Origin: Geitlerinema sp. PCC 7407
GTDB taxonomy: Bacteria > Cyanobacteriota > Cyanobacteriia > PCC-7407
NCBI RefSeq assembly: GCF_000317045.1
Contig: NC_019703.1
Location: 2,282,501-2,346,500, forward strand
Reading direction: 5' to 3'
DNA: 64,000 bases
The translations under genes were made by a program, and so were the position numbers. Every line of letters begins with the position of its first letter. The first letter of the stretch is position 1. Shown piece after piece: positions 10,808 to 19,476 of the stretch. The notes below the pieces were generated by a model. It saw only the letters and a program-made list of their open reading frames with translations. It was not told where the DNA came from and did not search any database.

Positions 10808-11533
10808 TTAAGCCGCGATCGCCCCGTCTAGGGCCGGATACAGCATTGCCTCGATCGCCAAACCTTTCCACCAAATCTCCATCACCTCCAGCACCATATA
10901 AAATCCCGCCTCAAACTCTGGTAGATCCTCCGGCTGGAGATAGTGGGCGATCGCGTTTCGCAAATCCGCTTCGTGCTCAGGCTCCCACTCGTTGAGATGC
11001 ATCGTGAAGAAATGATCTAGAGTCGGCGGCATCTCCTTTTGCAGCAAGTACCGAATCATTTTTTGGACAATCAGCAGCTCTGGAATCGAGCTCGCCTCGA
11101 TGGCGTAGGAAGCACCCAGGATATAGGCACCTCCTTTGCGAAAGATCGAGTTTAGGTGGGCGAGTAGCTGCATGGTCGCAGGAGACGGAGCGATCGCCAC
11201 CACAGGCACCCCCAGCGCATCTTCGAGGCCCTCCGCGAGCAGTCGATAGTGAGAGACACCCTCCGTTCCTCGGCCCAGTTCCTCAGCAATATTGTCTTGG
11301 AGCTCCGCCGCAATCCGGCTCCAGCCGCTTTGCTGGGCCTTTTGCTCCGTCAGCACCATCAGGTCCACCAGCGCCTTCGGAAAAATAGCGTATTGCTGAA
11401 GCACATAGATCAGTTGCTCGGCGCTGACCTCTCTCATGATCTGCACCATGGGGTTGCGCTGGGCATCTAGAGCGCTACAGGCTTGGCCCATCGACTGATT
11501 GAGGCGAGAGATGAGAGTGTTGAATTCCTGCAT
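10808..11533 (-). CDS. DUF3865-like haem-oxygenase-fold (HDO) protein
   Basis: This 241-aa all-helical protein resembles the DUF3865 / iron-containing redox enzyme family, a branch of the haem-oxygenase-like diiron superfamily. Possible metal ligands are in EELGRGTEGVSHYRLL (Glu, His), HFFTMHLNEWEPEHE and the Glu-rich C-terminal helix. The ATG at 11533 has AAGGAT 6 nt upstream and is preferred over a longer form. It lies 106 bp upstream of the Rieske oxygenase gene, same strand. Superfamily members carry out unusual oxidations such as decarboxylation or N-oxygenation. The specific reaction is unknown. Confidence 0.6.
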   Translation of the reverse strand: MQEFNTLISRLNQSMGQACSALDAQRNPMVQIMREVSAEQLIYVLQQYAIFPKALVDLMVLTEQKAQQSGWSRIAAELQDNIAEELGRGTEGVSHYRLLAEGLEDALGVPVVAIAPSPATMQLLAHLNSIFRKGGAYILGASYAIEASSIPELLIVQKMIRYLLQKEMPPTLDHFFTMHLNEWEPEHEADLRNAIAHYLQPEDLPEFEAGFYMVLEVMEIWWKGLAIEAMLYPALDGAIAA

Positions 11534-12361
11534 GGAATGATCCTTATACTTCTGCAACAAAAAGTTGAAGTGGCCACTCAGTAATACTTGTGGAGACTCT
11601 CTTTTTCCGAAAAATAGCGAAATAATGAGAAAATCTCTCAGAAACAGGGGAAATTTGGATCTGTAAGCTCCAAAGGAGCCAAAATTTCAAAGCTGAATTT
11701 GAGCCCGCAAGCGAGCTAAAAATAGAATTTGCGGGTTCAGCTGATTAACAAACCGAAGTTCACCGACCACCCTTGAATCAGATGCACTAGCAGATGCAAA
11801 AGGGCGATCGCTCACCCCCCAGAAGAGACTCTGCTCCTACGATGCAAAGAAATAGAGAGCCGACCGTACCTAGCGGGCTCACCTTCGCACGTGATAGACC
11901 GAGACAACAAGGAAACAATCCGCGAAAACAGCTTTGCGACGCTAATCCGAAGGTATCTACAACACTGAGCAGAGCGCCAAATAGATAAGTTCGGTATTAT
12001 CACGCAAAACATAGCCCATTAGTAATCGCTGCGCTAAAGTCCAGCAACCTTGAAAATGCGCACGATTTCGACAAAAACCAGGAAAATTCCTCAGAAATAC
12101 GCTAGCTTTTGTCAGATATTTTATGAATAGTGCTGGATTTTGTGATCTAGCTAACTTCTAGTCTACTAGTATAAATTGCAACTTTGGATAGAGTTTAGTT
12201 TTTCATTTTTCTGGTAAAGGCCTCATAGCCCAAAGGGGTTTTGGGCCGCTACAGCGCCTAAAAAATACGCAAAAACCCGGCAATTTCGCGTGATCTAGAG
12301 GGCAGCGATCGCCCAGAAAGGATAGAGAGAGCAAATCTCAGGATAGAGTCTGCCAGCAAGA
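11534..12361. other. long intergenic region (about 830 bp) without a supported gene
   Basis: Only short, low-quality reading frames occur. The stretch is AT-richer than its flanks. It includes a 10-bp stem-loop at 11701-11738 (GAGCCCGCAA with TTGCGGGTTC) and a 7-bp hairpin at 12228-12246 (GCCCAAA with TTTGGGC). Neither is followed by a T-run. A small RNA is possible but not shown. Confidence 0.5.
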
Positions 12362-13402
12362 TCAGGCCAGAGCAACCACAGCGCGATCGCCTGTCGCCTG
12401 GAGCTGCGCGATCGCCCCATCGAGCAGTCGATAGCCCTCATCTGCGGATTCGATTTGGCACAGGCGCGATCGCAGTTCTGCTGCCCCCTCGAAGCCCTTG
12501 GTGTACCACGTCATGTGTTTGCGGGCCTGACGAATGCCGCGATCGCCCTTGTACTCCCACAGCATCTGGAGATGTTCGCGAGCGCACAGCAGGCGCTCCG
12601 CCGGAGTCGGCGGCTGGCGATACTCTCCCGTCTTGAGAAAGTGATCAATTTCACCCACCAGGAAGGGATAGCCCAGAGTCCCGCGGGAGCACATCACGCC
12701 GTCCGCCCCCGTCTCCTCCAGGCAGCGCACCGCCGACTCCACCGAGAAAATATCTCCATTGGCGATCACCGGAATCGAGAGAGCCGCCTTTACCCGGCCA
12801 ATCCACTCCCAGCGAGCCGCCCCGTTGTATCCCTGCTCTCGCGTGCGCCCGTGCAGCGTCAGCATCTGAGCCCCCGCATCCTCCATGCGTCGCCCGAACT
12901 CCACAGCGTTAATTTCGCCGTCACTCCAGCCGATTCGAGTTTTGACCGTGACCGGCACCTCCACCGCTGCCACCACGCTGCGCACGATCTCTTCGGCGAT
13001 CGCCGGCTGACGCAGCAGAGAAGAGCCGCCGCCGTTCTTGGTGATTTTGTTGACGGGACATCCCATATTGATGTCCACCGTGTCCGCTCCCTCCGCGACC
13101 GCCATGCGCGCTGCCTCCGCCAAAAAGTCAGGCCGACAGTCAAAGAGCTGAATGCTGATGGGTCGCTCCTGGGGGTCCACCTCCATCAGTTTGGGCAGCT
13201 TGCGCACGTGGTGCAGCTCGGAGGCGCTGACCATCTCGGTGTACATCATCGAGTCTGGCGCATAGCGCCGCACAAGTCGCCGAAACACCAGGTCCGTCAC
13301 GCCGGAGAGGGGCGACTGGAGAACGCGGCTGTGCAGGGCTACTGTCCCGATATACAGGGGCGATCGCAGACGGTGTTGCAGCTCGGGAGACAGAACAACC
13401 AT
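12362..13402 (-). CDS. dus: tRNA-dihydrouridine synthase (DusB/NifR3 type)
   Basis: This 346-aa FMN enzyme reduces uridines in the tRNA D-loop. Key features are the N-terminal QSPLSGVTDLVFRRL, the catalytic-Cys region DINMGCPVNKITKNGGGS (about residues 100-118), the KTRIGWSD strand, LHGRTREQGYNG, and the phosphate-binding IANGDIFS. The start at 13402 (MVVLSPEL) is chosen by resemblance to cyanobacterial homologues; an ATG 21 bp upstream is also in frame. It stands alone between long intergenic stretches. Confidence 0.92.
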   Translation of the reverse strand: MVVLSPELQHRLRSPLYIGTVALHSRVLQSPLSGVTDLVFRRLVRRYAPDSMMYTEMVSASELHHVRKLPKLMEVDPQERPISIQLFDCRPDFLAEAARMAVAEGADTVDINMGCPVNKITKNGGGSSLLRQPAIAEEIVRSVVAAVEVPVTVKTRIGWSDGEINAVEFGRRMEDAGAQMLTLHGRTREQGYNGAARWEWIGRVKAALSIPVIANGDIFSVESAVRCLEETGADGVMCSRGTLGYPFLVGEIDHFLKTGEYRQPPTPAERLLCAREHLQMLWEYKGDRGIRQARKHMTWYTKGFEGAAELRSRLCQIESADEGYRLLDGAIAQLQATGDRAVVALA

Positions 13403-13579
13403 AGATAAGGACGGCTTGAGCAACGAAGGGCGGCGGAAATGAGCCCTCTTATTCTAGAGCTTCTGCGGCCAGCGCCCTTGGGCGTTCCTCGGGAGGGGTC
13501 GCCGCTGTTCCAGCGTCCCAACGACGTCCCATCGGAGGCCGAGTTTTGGGCCAGTTCAATAGCAAATTTTGCAAAGCAC

Positions 13580-13616
13580 TTGACGTTTTGTAAATTTATC
13601 GTTACATTAATTTACA
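13580..13616 (+). promoter_or_regulatory. promoter with overlapping inverted repeat, upstream of small membrane protein gene
   Basis: TTGACG (13580-13585) and TACATT (13603-13608) are 17 bp apart. A perfect 8-bp inverted repeat, TGTAAATT (13589-13596) with AATTTACA (13609-13616), straddles the -10 box, a position suited to a repressor. The local AT-rich composition stands out. It lies about 90 bp upstream of the start at 13704. Confidence 0.5.
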
Positions 13617-13703
13617 TAAGGTTACAAACCAAATCACAGTTCTCCCTGCACAGCGGCGATCGCCTACCAGCAGAGCCGCCCGGGGATTCACAGAGGTAAG
13701 ACC

Positions 13704-13952
13704 ATGAAAACCGACTTCGACTTCCAAAACCCCGCACTTTTGGGTCCCAAGGTTTTCCAGCCCGACTTTAACCAGTTTGAAACGGTCAACGGGACCCAGG
13801 CCTGGTCACTCTTTTTTACCGCCAGCCAAGAGGACAAAGCCCTGGGAGATAACCCAGAGCTAGGCCGCTTCTTCACCAACGCGATCGTGGCGATCGCCAC
13901 CGCAGGCATCATCGGCGTCGCCATCTTCCAGAACGTGCTTGGAATTGTCTAA
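13704..13952 (+). CDS. small single-pass membrane protein, unknown
   Basis: This 82-aa protein has GAGG 7 nt before the ATG. The N-terminal half is soluble and aromatic-rich (DFDFQNPALLGPKVFQPDF). The C-terminal half has one transmembrane helix, NAIVAIATAGIIGVAIF. The phrase ALGDNPELGRFFTNA just before the helix is reminiscent of chlorophyll-binding small proteins, but the ExxNGR motif of high-light-inducible proteins is absent, so I do not assign that function. It has its own promoter and a strong terminator. Confidence 0.65.
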   Translation: MKTDFDFQNPALLGPKVFQPDFNQFETVNGTQAWSLFFTASQEDKALGDNPELGRFFTNAIVAIATAGIIGVAIFQNVLGIV

Positions 13953-14080
13953 AGCAGTCGTGTAGTAAATAACTGGGGGCCGCAAGGTTCTTCGCAACGA
14001 CAAACCGCGGCCCATCCACTTTCAAGCTTTTCTTTTTTCAAAGTTTCTCTCTCAGCAACAACGGATTTCCTCCTCTCTTG

Positions 14081-14109
14081 AGACCCTGGGACACTCCAGG
14101 GTCTTTTTT
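14081..14109 (+). terminator. Rho-independent terminator
   Basis: A 9-bp perfect stem, AGACCCTGG/CCAGGGTCT, with a 6-nt loop is followed by TTTTT. It is about 130 bp downstream of the small membrane protein gene. A second inverted repeat (GGGCCGC...GCGGCCC) lies between, near 13977-14015. Confidence 0.85.
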
Positions 14110-14165
14110 GTGGGCATTAGCCGCCCCTGAGGACAGCAATCCGTCCGATCTCCCTGCGCAAATCA

Positions 14166-14612
14166 CTAACTGGGGCGATCGGCTGGGAGAAAGTCATACA
14201 AGATCTCGTCCGGCTCATCGTACTCATCTTCTTCAACGAAGAAGTTGCTGCCGCTCGGGCGATCGCTGGCCGCTGTCGCTGTCGTGCTGGGGGTCAGATC
14301 GTCCACGCCGGGGGGATTGGTGGCGATCGCCTGCAACCCATTCACCTTGTAGTCCAGCATCACCAAATGATTCTCGACCCCGGCCAGACGCTGGGAGAGC
14401 TGCTGCTGGACCTGGACCATCAGCGATCGCATCTGTTTTTCGAGCTGATCGAGAGACTTCGCACTGACAATCGGCACTTGAGAATCTGCCAAATAGGCCT
14501 GGAGAGCCGCCGCCACCAGAGCCGCTTCCTCCGCAGACCCAGCGGCTACCTTGGCGCGCAGCGCTGTCCACACCTCCTGCGGGAGCGAGACAGAGATCGT
14601 CGTGTTATCCAT
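14166..14612 (-). CDS. ribbon-helix-helix-like protein with coiled coil, unknown
   Basis: This 148-aa protein starts at MDNTTISV. Residues 1-45 (TISVSLPQEVWTALRAKVAAG and on) look like a CopG/MetJ-type ribbon-helix-helix or plasmid-partition-like DNA-binding region. Residues about 55-100 form a Gln/Leu-rich coiled coil (QMRSLMVQVQQQLSQRL). The tail is acidic (EEDEYDEPDEILYDF). An in-frame longer start 57 bp upstream lacks support. Function is unknown; DNA-binding is an inference from the N-terminal pattern. Confidence 0.6.
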   Translation of the reverse strand: MDNTTISVSLPQEVWTALRAKVAAGSAEEAALVAAALQAYLADSQVPIVSAKSLDQLEKQMRSLMVQVQQQLSQRLAGVENHLVMLDYKVNGLQAIATNPPGVDDLTPSTTATAASDRPSGSNFFVEEDEYDEPDEILYDFLPADRPS

Positions 14613-14784
14613 CGGTGAGCTGCCTTGAGAAAGATACCAAAGCTTATCGCATTCCTCGGGGCACTTCATCCCTTGCCAAACCTAGAAATTTTTTTGATTT
14701 CCCCTGGCAACTGTTCGGAAAATCGGGGAATCCTGAAGAAAAGAGAAAAGCACCAGAGAAAAACACCTAAGCCTTGCGAACGCT

Positions 14785-15081
14785 ATGACAGACGATCCCA
14801 ACAACCAGCCTTGGATCCAGACCTTGCCAGGTCTCATGACCGCCGCCGCGACCCTGATCACCGCCGTGTCGGGACTTGTGGTTGGCGTGCACCAGCTTTC
14901 GAGCGTCCGGGCACCTGAGAGCCCAGCCCCAGCGGCTAGCCCGGTCGCCAGCCCCGACGCCACCGCACCCGCCGTTGCCAGCCCAGCTGTCAGCCCAGAA
15001 GCGACCCCCAGCACAGCGCCTGAAGAGATCAGCGACAAGAAAGGGAAGCCCGAGGGCGGTAAAGGCGGCAAGAAGAAGTAG
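14785..15081 (+). CDS. small membrane-anchored Ala/Pro-rich protein
   Basis: This 98-aa protein has one hydrophobic segment (about residues 17-36, LMTAAATLITAVSGLVVGVH). A low-complexity Ala/Pro/Ser linker with repeated SPxAxP units follows, and the end is very basic (KGGKGGKKK). No family is recognised. No clear ribosome binding site is visible. It converges on the kinase gene that ends at 15110. Confidence 0.5.
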   Translation: MTDDPNNQPWIQTLPGLMTAAATLITAVSGLVVGVHQLSSVRAPESPAPAASPVASPDATAPAVASPAVSPEATPSTAPEEISDKKGKPEGGKGGKKK

Positions 15082-15109
15082 ACCAGGGCCACGGGCGCCC
15101 AATCCGTCT

Positions 15110-17305
15110 CTAGCTAGGGTTGGTTTCGGGGTTGAGAGGCATCTCGAGGGTAAAGCAGGTCTCGTCGGTGTGGCTGTAGACCTGGATGACGCCCCCGAGG
15201 TGATCGGCCAAGCGCTTGACCAGAGCCAGGCCGAGCCCCGAACCGCCCTGCTTCCAGCGATCGCCATTGGGCACCCGATAGAATTTCTCGAAGATGCGCT
15301 CTAGCTCCTTCGCCGGGATTTCGACGCCGTGGTTGCAGACGCTGATGCAGTAGCGATCGCCCTTGACCAGCGCCGAGATCGCGATGATTTCGCCGGGCGG
15401 GGTGTATTTGCAAGCGTTGTGCAGCAGCTCCATGACAATGCGGCGCAGCGCGGACGCATCGGTCACCAGCGGCGGCAAGTTTTCGTCAATGTTGAATTTC
15501 AGCGTTTGCTGGCGCTCGCCCAAACGGGCCTGGAAAGACTTCACTACATCTGGCAGCCAGTCTTCGACGGCGACGATCTCTGCGCTGAGGCCTTGGTGCC
15601 CCCCCTCTAGCCGCTGGAGATCCAGCAGGTCATTGATCAGGGTGATTTCCTGCTCACACTCTTCTTTGAGGATTTTGAGATAGGCGGTGGTGGCGCGGCC
15701 AGTGGTGCTTTCGGCTTGGCTCAGGCTGCGCTCTAGCATCTGGATGGCGAGGCGCATGTTGGTCATGGGCGATCGCAGCTCGTGGGAAACGGTGCTTAGA
15801 AAATCGTCCTTGAGCTGGTTGCGCTTTTCGAGCTCGTTCACGGTGACCTGGAGGGCCTGATAGAGCCGCGCTTGGCGAATGGCGATCGCGCAGTGGTTGG
15901 CGACTTGCTCCACCAAGCGCACCTCGCTCTCGTCGTAGCCCTGATCGCGCGATCGCACCAGCCAGAGGTCGCCCAAGACTTCTTGATCGTCCATGATGGG
16001 GCACACCAGCAAGCTCACCAAGCCCCGAACCGGATTGGGCGTGATGTAGCAAAACTGCGAAGGCTGGCCCGAGAGAAGCTGGCCGTAGAGGTCAGGAAAC
16101 ACTGCAAAGGAGGTGACGCGGCCCTGGGAGGGCGCGATGGTGCGGGCCGCTTCGTAGCAGATGGTCGAGGTGCCGGTCGCCAGATCGTAGAGGGCGGCGT
16201 TGCAGGTGCCGATGTTCAAGACCAGCGCCAGCTCCTCAACGGCTTTTTGCAAAATCAGGTTCTCGTCTAGGCTGTTGCGGACCTTGTCCGTGATGCGGCT
16301 TAGGGTTGCTTCGAAGCGCAGCGCTTGCTCAAGAGAGGCGGTGCGAGTTGCAACCTGACGCTCGACAGCGATGCTGAAGGCGTGCATCTGCTCTTGCATC
16401 TCGGCTTGCTGGAGGGCGATCGCCAAGTGCAAACACACCTGCTCTAGGAAAGCCTGTTCTGATGCTTGCCAAGGTCGGGCAGCGGACTCACCCTGACAAA
16501 TCGCCAGCTCCCAGCGGGTTTTTCCTTGATAGATGGGCAGCACCGTCTGGGCCGAAGGCCGCAGATCGGCGCAGGACTTGAGGGACGGGTGCGGCAGGTC
16601 AAGGGGCTCCAAGGAGCGCTGGCGTAGTAAATGATACGCAAACCAGGGGTCAGCAATGCGGCGTCCTAGGACCGAGAAGACGTCATTGGCGGTCACCTCA
16701 GCAGCGACTGCACACTGGCCATCGGGATAGTGCTGGAAAATCAGCAGCCGATCCACCTGCAAAAGGTGCTGTAGCTCACTTAGGGTTGTTTCGAGCAGGT
16801 CTGAGAGCACTTCTCCTTGGCGCACGCGCTGGGCGATCGATCGCAGCAAGCGCTCCTGATGGGAGGGGGCCACTAGGCCATCGGCTCGCCAGCGGCGGAT
16901 TTGGCGCGCCAGGAGCGATCGCCGGAGGGGCTTGACCAGACAGTCCATGGCCCCCAGCTCAAAGCCCCGCTCTAGCCAGGTGTCGTCTGCGGACTCGCTC
17001 ACCAGCACAATGGCCATGGGATCGCTGCCCGGCGATCGCTGATTTTGCTGGCACAGCGCCTCCCAATCCGTCGCCCCTGGGTCAATGTCCAGCACCAGCA
17101 GGGTCACTCGCAATGACGCTGTCAAGACCTCACACTGCTCCGTATCCTCGCAGAGGATCACTCGATATCCCTCCGCTTCTAGGACTTGCCGTAGCAGTAT
17201 CTGTGTGTCCGTATCTGGAGTCACCACCACCGCAGTTGCCTGCATCGGCGCTAGGAAAGCGTTGGGCCGTCTCTCAGCCATAGGGATAGGAGAGGTAAGA
17301 AGCAT
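15110..17305 (-). CDS. hybrid sensor kinase REC-GAF-GAF-HisKA-HATPase
   Basis: This is about 731 aa from the ATG at 17305, chosen because GAGGG lies 7 nt upstream; the frame stays open to an ATG at 17359. An N-terminal receiver (phospho-acceptor Asp in LVLDIDPG) is followed by two GAF domains (about 155-310 and 350-490). A HisKA domain has STVSHELRSPM and the HATPase has the N box LLHNACKYTPPG and G box GSGLGLALVKRLADH. No membrane segment is present, so it is cytosolic. It is a close architectural relative of the kinase at 33717-35516, and the GAF2 and HisKA regions are clearly paralogous. Confidence 0.9.
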   Translation of the reverse strand: MLLTSPIPMAERRPNAFLAPMQATAVVVTPDTDTQILLRQVLEAEGYRVILCEDTEQCEVLTASLRVTLLVLDIDPGATDWEALCQQNQRSPGSDPMAIVLVSESADDTWLERGFELGAMDCLVKPLRRSLLARQIRRWRADGLVAPSHQERLLRSIAQRVRQGEVLSDLLETTLSELQHLLQVDRLLIFQHYPDGQCAVAAEVTANDVFSVLGRRIADPWFAYHLLRQRSLEPLDLPHPSLKSCADLRPSAQTVLPIYQGKTRWELAICQGESAARPWQASEQAFLEQVCLHLAIALQQAEMQEQMHAFSIAVERQVATRTASLEQALRFEATLSRITDKVRNSLDENLILQKAVEELALVLNIGTCNAALYDLATGTSTICYEAARTIAPSQGRVTSFAVFPDLYGQLLSGQPSQFCYITPNPVRGLVSLLVCPIMDDQEVLGDLWLVRSRDQGYDESEVRLVEQVANHCAIAIRQARLYQALQVTVNELEKRNQLKDDFLSTVSHELRSPMTNMRLAIQMLERSLSQAESTTGRATTAYLKILKEECEQEITLINDLLDLQRLEGGHQGLSAEIVAVEDWLPDVVKSFQARLGERQQTLKFNIDENLPPLVTDASALRRIVMELLHNACKYTPPGEIIAISALVKGDRYCISVCNHGVEIPAKELERIFEKFYRVPNGDRWKQGGSGLGLALVKRLADHLGGVIQVYSHTDETCFTLEMPLNPETNPS

Positions 17306-17861
17306 GGGGCCACCCTCACTCAAAAATAGATTGTTCGGATCCGATGAATGGGTGCCCATACTGTAAATGTACGCAGAAAAAATATAGGACTTCTGAAGAC
17401 GGCGCGGCTAGTCCGTGTTTCTTAGGCAATTGAGTCAAAACAGGCTGGAGCATTGATTCAGAAAAAACACGGTGGTGGTGTTTGAGTCAACCATAGGTGA
17501 AATTTTTTGAATTTTCAGGATGTTTATGGGATTTTTATGAGTTTCCCACTCTAACTTGAGAATTTGAGTCGGTTAAGTGGCTGAACTTGCAATCACCTTT
17601 TAATGATTACGGTCGAAATACACACATTCTCAAGGAAGTTTTAAGATTTGGCTGCTTCAGTAATTTTACTGGCTTTTTTAGAAATTTGGTAACATTACGG
17701 ATTTTGGTGGCCTTTGCCTTTTTCGAGTTTTTTTCCCCTCTTTCAGGATCCTTAGGGTCTAAAGCTCAGGGTTTCTGTCTTTAGATAGATTTTGAAGTTA
17801 TTTTTGAAGTCATTTTGGGGCGATCGCCTGATTTGCTGCCAGCCCGCGATCGCCCCTAGGG
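17306..17861. other. AT-rich intergenic region without a supported gene
   Basis: About 550 bp of AT-rich sequence. A 65-codon frame at 17587-17784 (+) lacks a ribosome binding site and any family likeness. A short direct repeat of TTTTTGAAGT lies near 17790-17815. HIP1 sites lie next to the chemoreceptor stop. Confidence 0.5.
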
Positions 17862-19316
17862 CTAGACCACCGTTTGCAGATCCACCGCCGCCTCGTTGAG
17901 CTTGTGCGTGCCCACTCGGGTCTGGCTAATCCCGCTCGCGGTCTGGACCGCTCCCTGGTTCAGCTGGTTCATCGCCTCGAGCACCTGCTGAATTGCGATC
18001 GCCTGCTGCTTTGCGTTGGCCGAAATCTGCTGGCTGCTGATCACGACGTGGTTGATCGCTTCCGCGACGCTCATGAAGTTGTCAGCCACAATCTGCACGG
18101 TCTGCACGCTCTGGTCGACGGTCTTGGTCCCTTCGTCGGTCACCATGACGGTGGAGTTGATCGAGTTCTGGACTTCGGTCACAAGTCCGCTGATCTTTTC
18201 GGCGGATTTGCGGCTCTGGTCTGCGAGTTTTCGGATCTCGGCCGCCACAACGGCAAATCCTTTGCCGGATTCTCCCGCTCGCACGGCTTCGACGGCGGCG
18301 TTGAGGGCCAGCATGTTGGTCTGGGTGGCGATGTCTCCCACGAGGCCAGAGATGCTCCCAATCTGGCTCGTTTGCTCGCTCAGTCGCAGAATCTGCTCGG
18401 CGATCGCTTCGACTTTATTCTTGAGCTGCTCCATGTCCGACAGCGTGTGGTCGACGACGGAGGTTCCTTTATCGGCTAGCGTCAGCACCTGCTGGGCGCT
18501 GCTCGCGGCCAGAGAGGCCTGATCGGCAGACTGCTGGGAGGACATGTACAACTCGTCCATGGTGGCGGTGGTCTGGCTCACTGAGGCTGCCTGCTGGCTG
18601 GCGATGCGCTCCTGCTCTTCTACGGTGGAGGCGATTTCTGAGGAAGAGCTGGCGATCGCGTTGGCGACTTCGTTGATGGGTCGAATCACCCACCGACTGA
18701 TAAAAATCAGCGCCCCAAGGCCGAGGGCGATCGCGATCAGAGTGCCCGCCAACGAGATCAAGCTAGACCAGTACTCCACCGCCTTAGCATCTCGATTGCG
18801 CTGCAACAGGAGCGCATCTTCGACTGCATTCATCTCTTGCAGCTTTCGCTGCAGCTCTTGGTTAATGGCAAAGGTGCGATCGCTGCCAACCAGCGCTGCG
18901 GCAGCCTGTTGCTGCCCCGCTCGCGTCAGCTCGATCACCCGATTGGCAATTTGGGATTTCTCGTTATAGATGGCCTCAAACTCTCCCAGGCGCTGGATCT
19001 GCCCAGGGTTATCAGCGATCAGTTCTCGCAACTCCACCAGAGTCTGAGCGGCATTGTCTCGCACCTCATCGTGGACCGCCAGAAATCGGGTTTGGCCCGT
19101 CAGGCTGTAGCCCCGCCGACTGGCGTCCCCCATCGCCAAGTCTTCTCCCAAGACCCCGAGGCGCTCTTTGACTTCGTAGGTATGCGTCACCCGCTCCACC
19201 GCCACCAAAAGCTGATTGACGGTCACTTTAGAAATCGCTCCCAGGAGAATCATGACAAAGATGACTGCTCCAAAGCTGATTTGGGTAATTCGGCCTAGCT
19301 TCATTACGCTCCGCAT
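17862..19316 (-). CDS. methyl-accepting chemotaxis protein (CHASE3-type), copy A
   Basis: This 484-aa transducer starts at 19316 (GAGGAT 6 nt upstream). TM1 (about residues 12-30) is followed by a CHASE3-like periplasmic helical domain, TM2 (about 190-212) and a methyl-accepting domain. The signalling tip [20 protein letters not shown] is intact, so it can couple to CheA/CheW. The C-terminal region from about [10 protein letters not shown] to the end is identical in protein sequence to the neighbouring copy B, while the sensor halves differ. This suggests different ligands with the same output. No che genes are in the window. Confidence 0.92.
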   Translation of the reverse strand: MRSVMKLGRITQISFGAVIFVMILLGAISKVTVNQLLVAVERVTHTYEVKERLGVLGEDLAMGDASRRGYSLTGQTRFLAVHDEVRDNAAQTLVELRELIADNPGQIQRLGEFEAIYNEKSQIANRVIELTRAGQQQAAAALVGSDRTFAINQELQRKLQEMNAVEDALLLQRNRDAKAVEYWSSLISLAGTLIAIALGLGALIFISRWVIRPINEVANAIASSSSEIASTVEEQERIASQQAASVSQTTATMDELYMSSQQSADQASLAASSAQQVLTLADKGTSVVDHTLSDMEQLKNKVEAIAEQILRLSEQTSQIGSISGLVGDIATQTNMLALNAAVEAVRAGESGKGFAVVAAEIRKLADQSRKSAEKISGLVTEVQNSINSTVMVTDEGTKTVDQSVQTVQIVADNFMSVAEAINHVVISSQQISANAKQQAIAIQQVLEAMNQLNQGAVQTASGISQTRVGTHKLNEAAVDLQTVV

Positions 19317-19476
19317 AGCACTATCCTCAGCCCAGAATCTGATGGTATGGAGGGTTGGGCTAGATCCATCCAAGCAATGTTTGTATTGTGGGCCGTTTGG
19401 TCTGGGGGGGCGATCGCGCCTCTCCCCAGCCAGGCCGACTCCCCACAGCAGTCCGCAAACCAACGGGCTCAGCCGC

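Noticed and set aside
13589-13616. NtcA site upstream of the small membrane protein gene
   Set aside because: The GTA and TAC half-sites are 10 bp apart, not the 8 bp that NtcA needs; kept only as an inverted repeat.
13704-13952. High-light-inducible protein
   Set aside because: The chlorophyll-binding ExxNGR motif is missing, so the label was not given.
17587-17784. 65-codon Phe-rich + frame
   Set aside because: AT-rich intergenic composition gives Phe runs; no start signal or family likeness.
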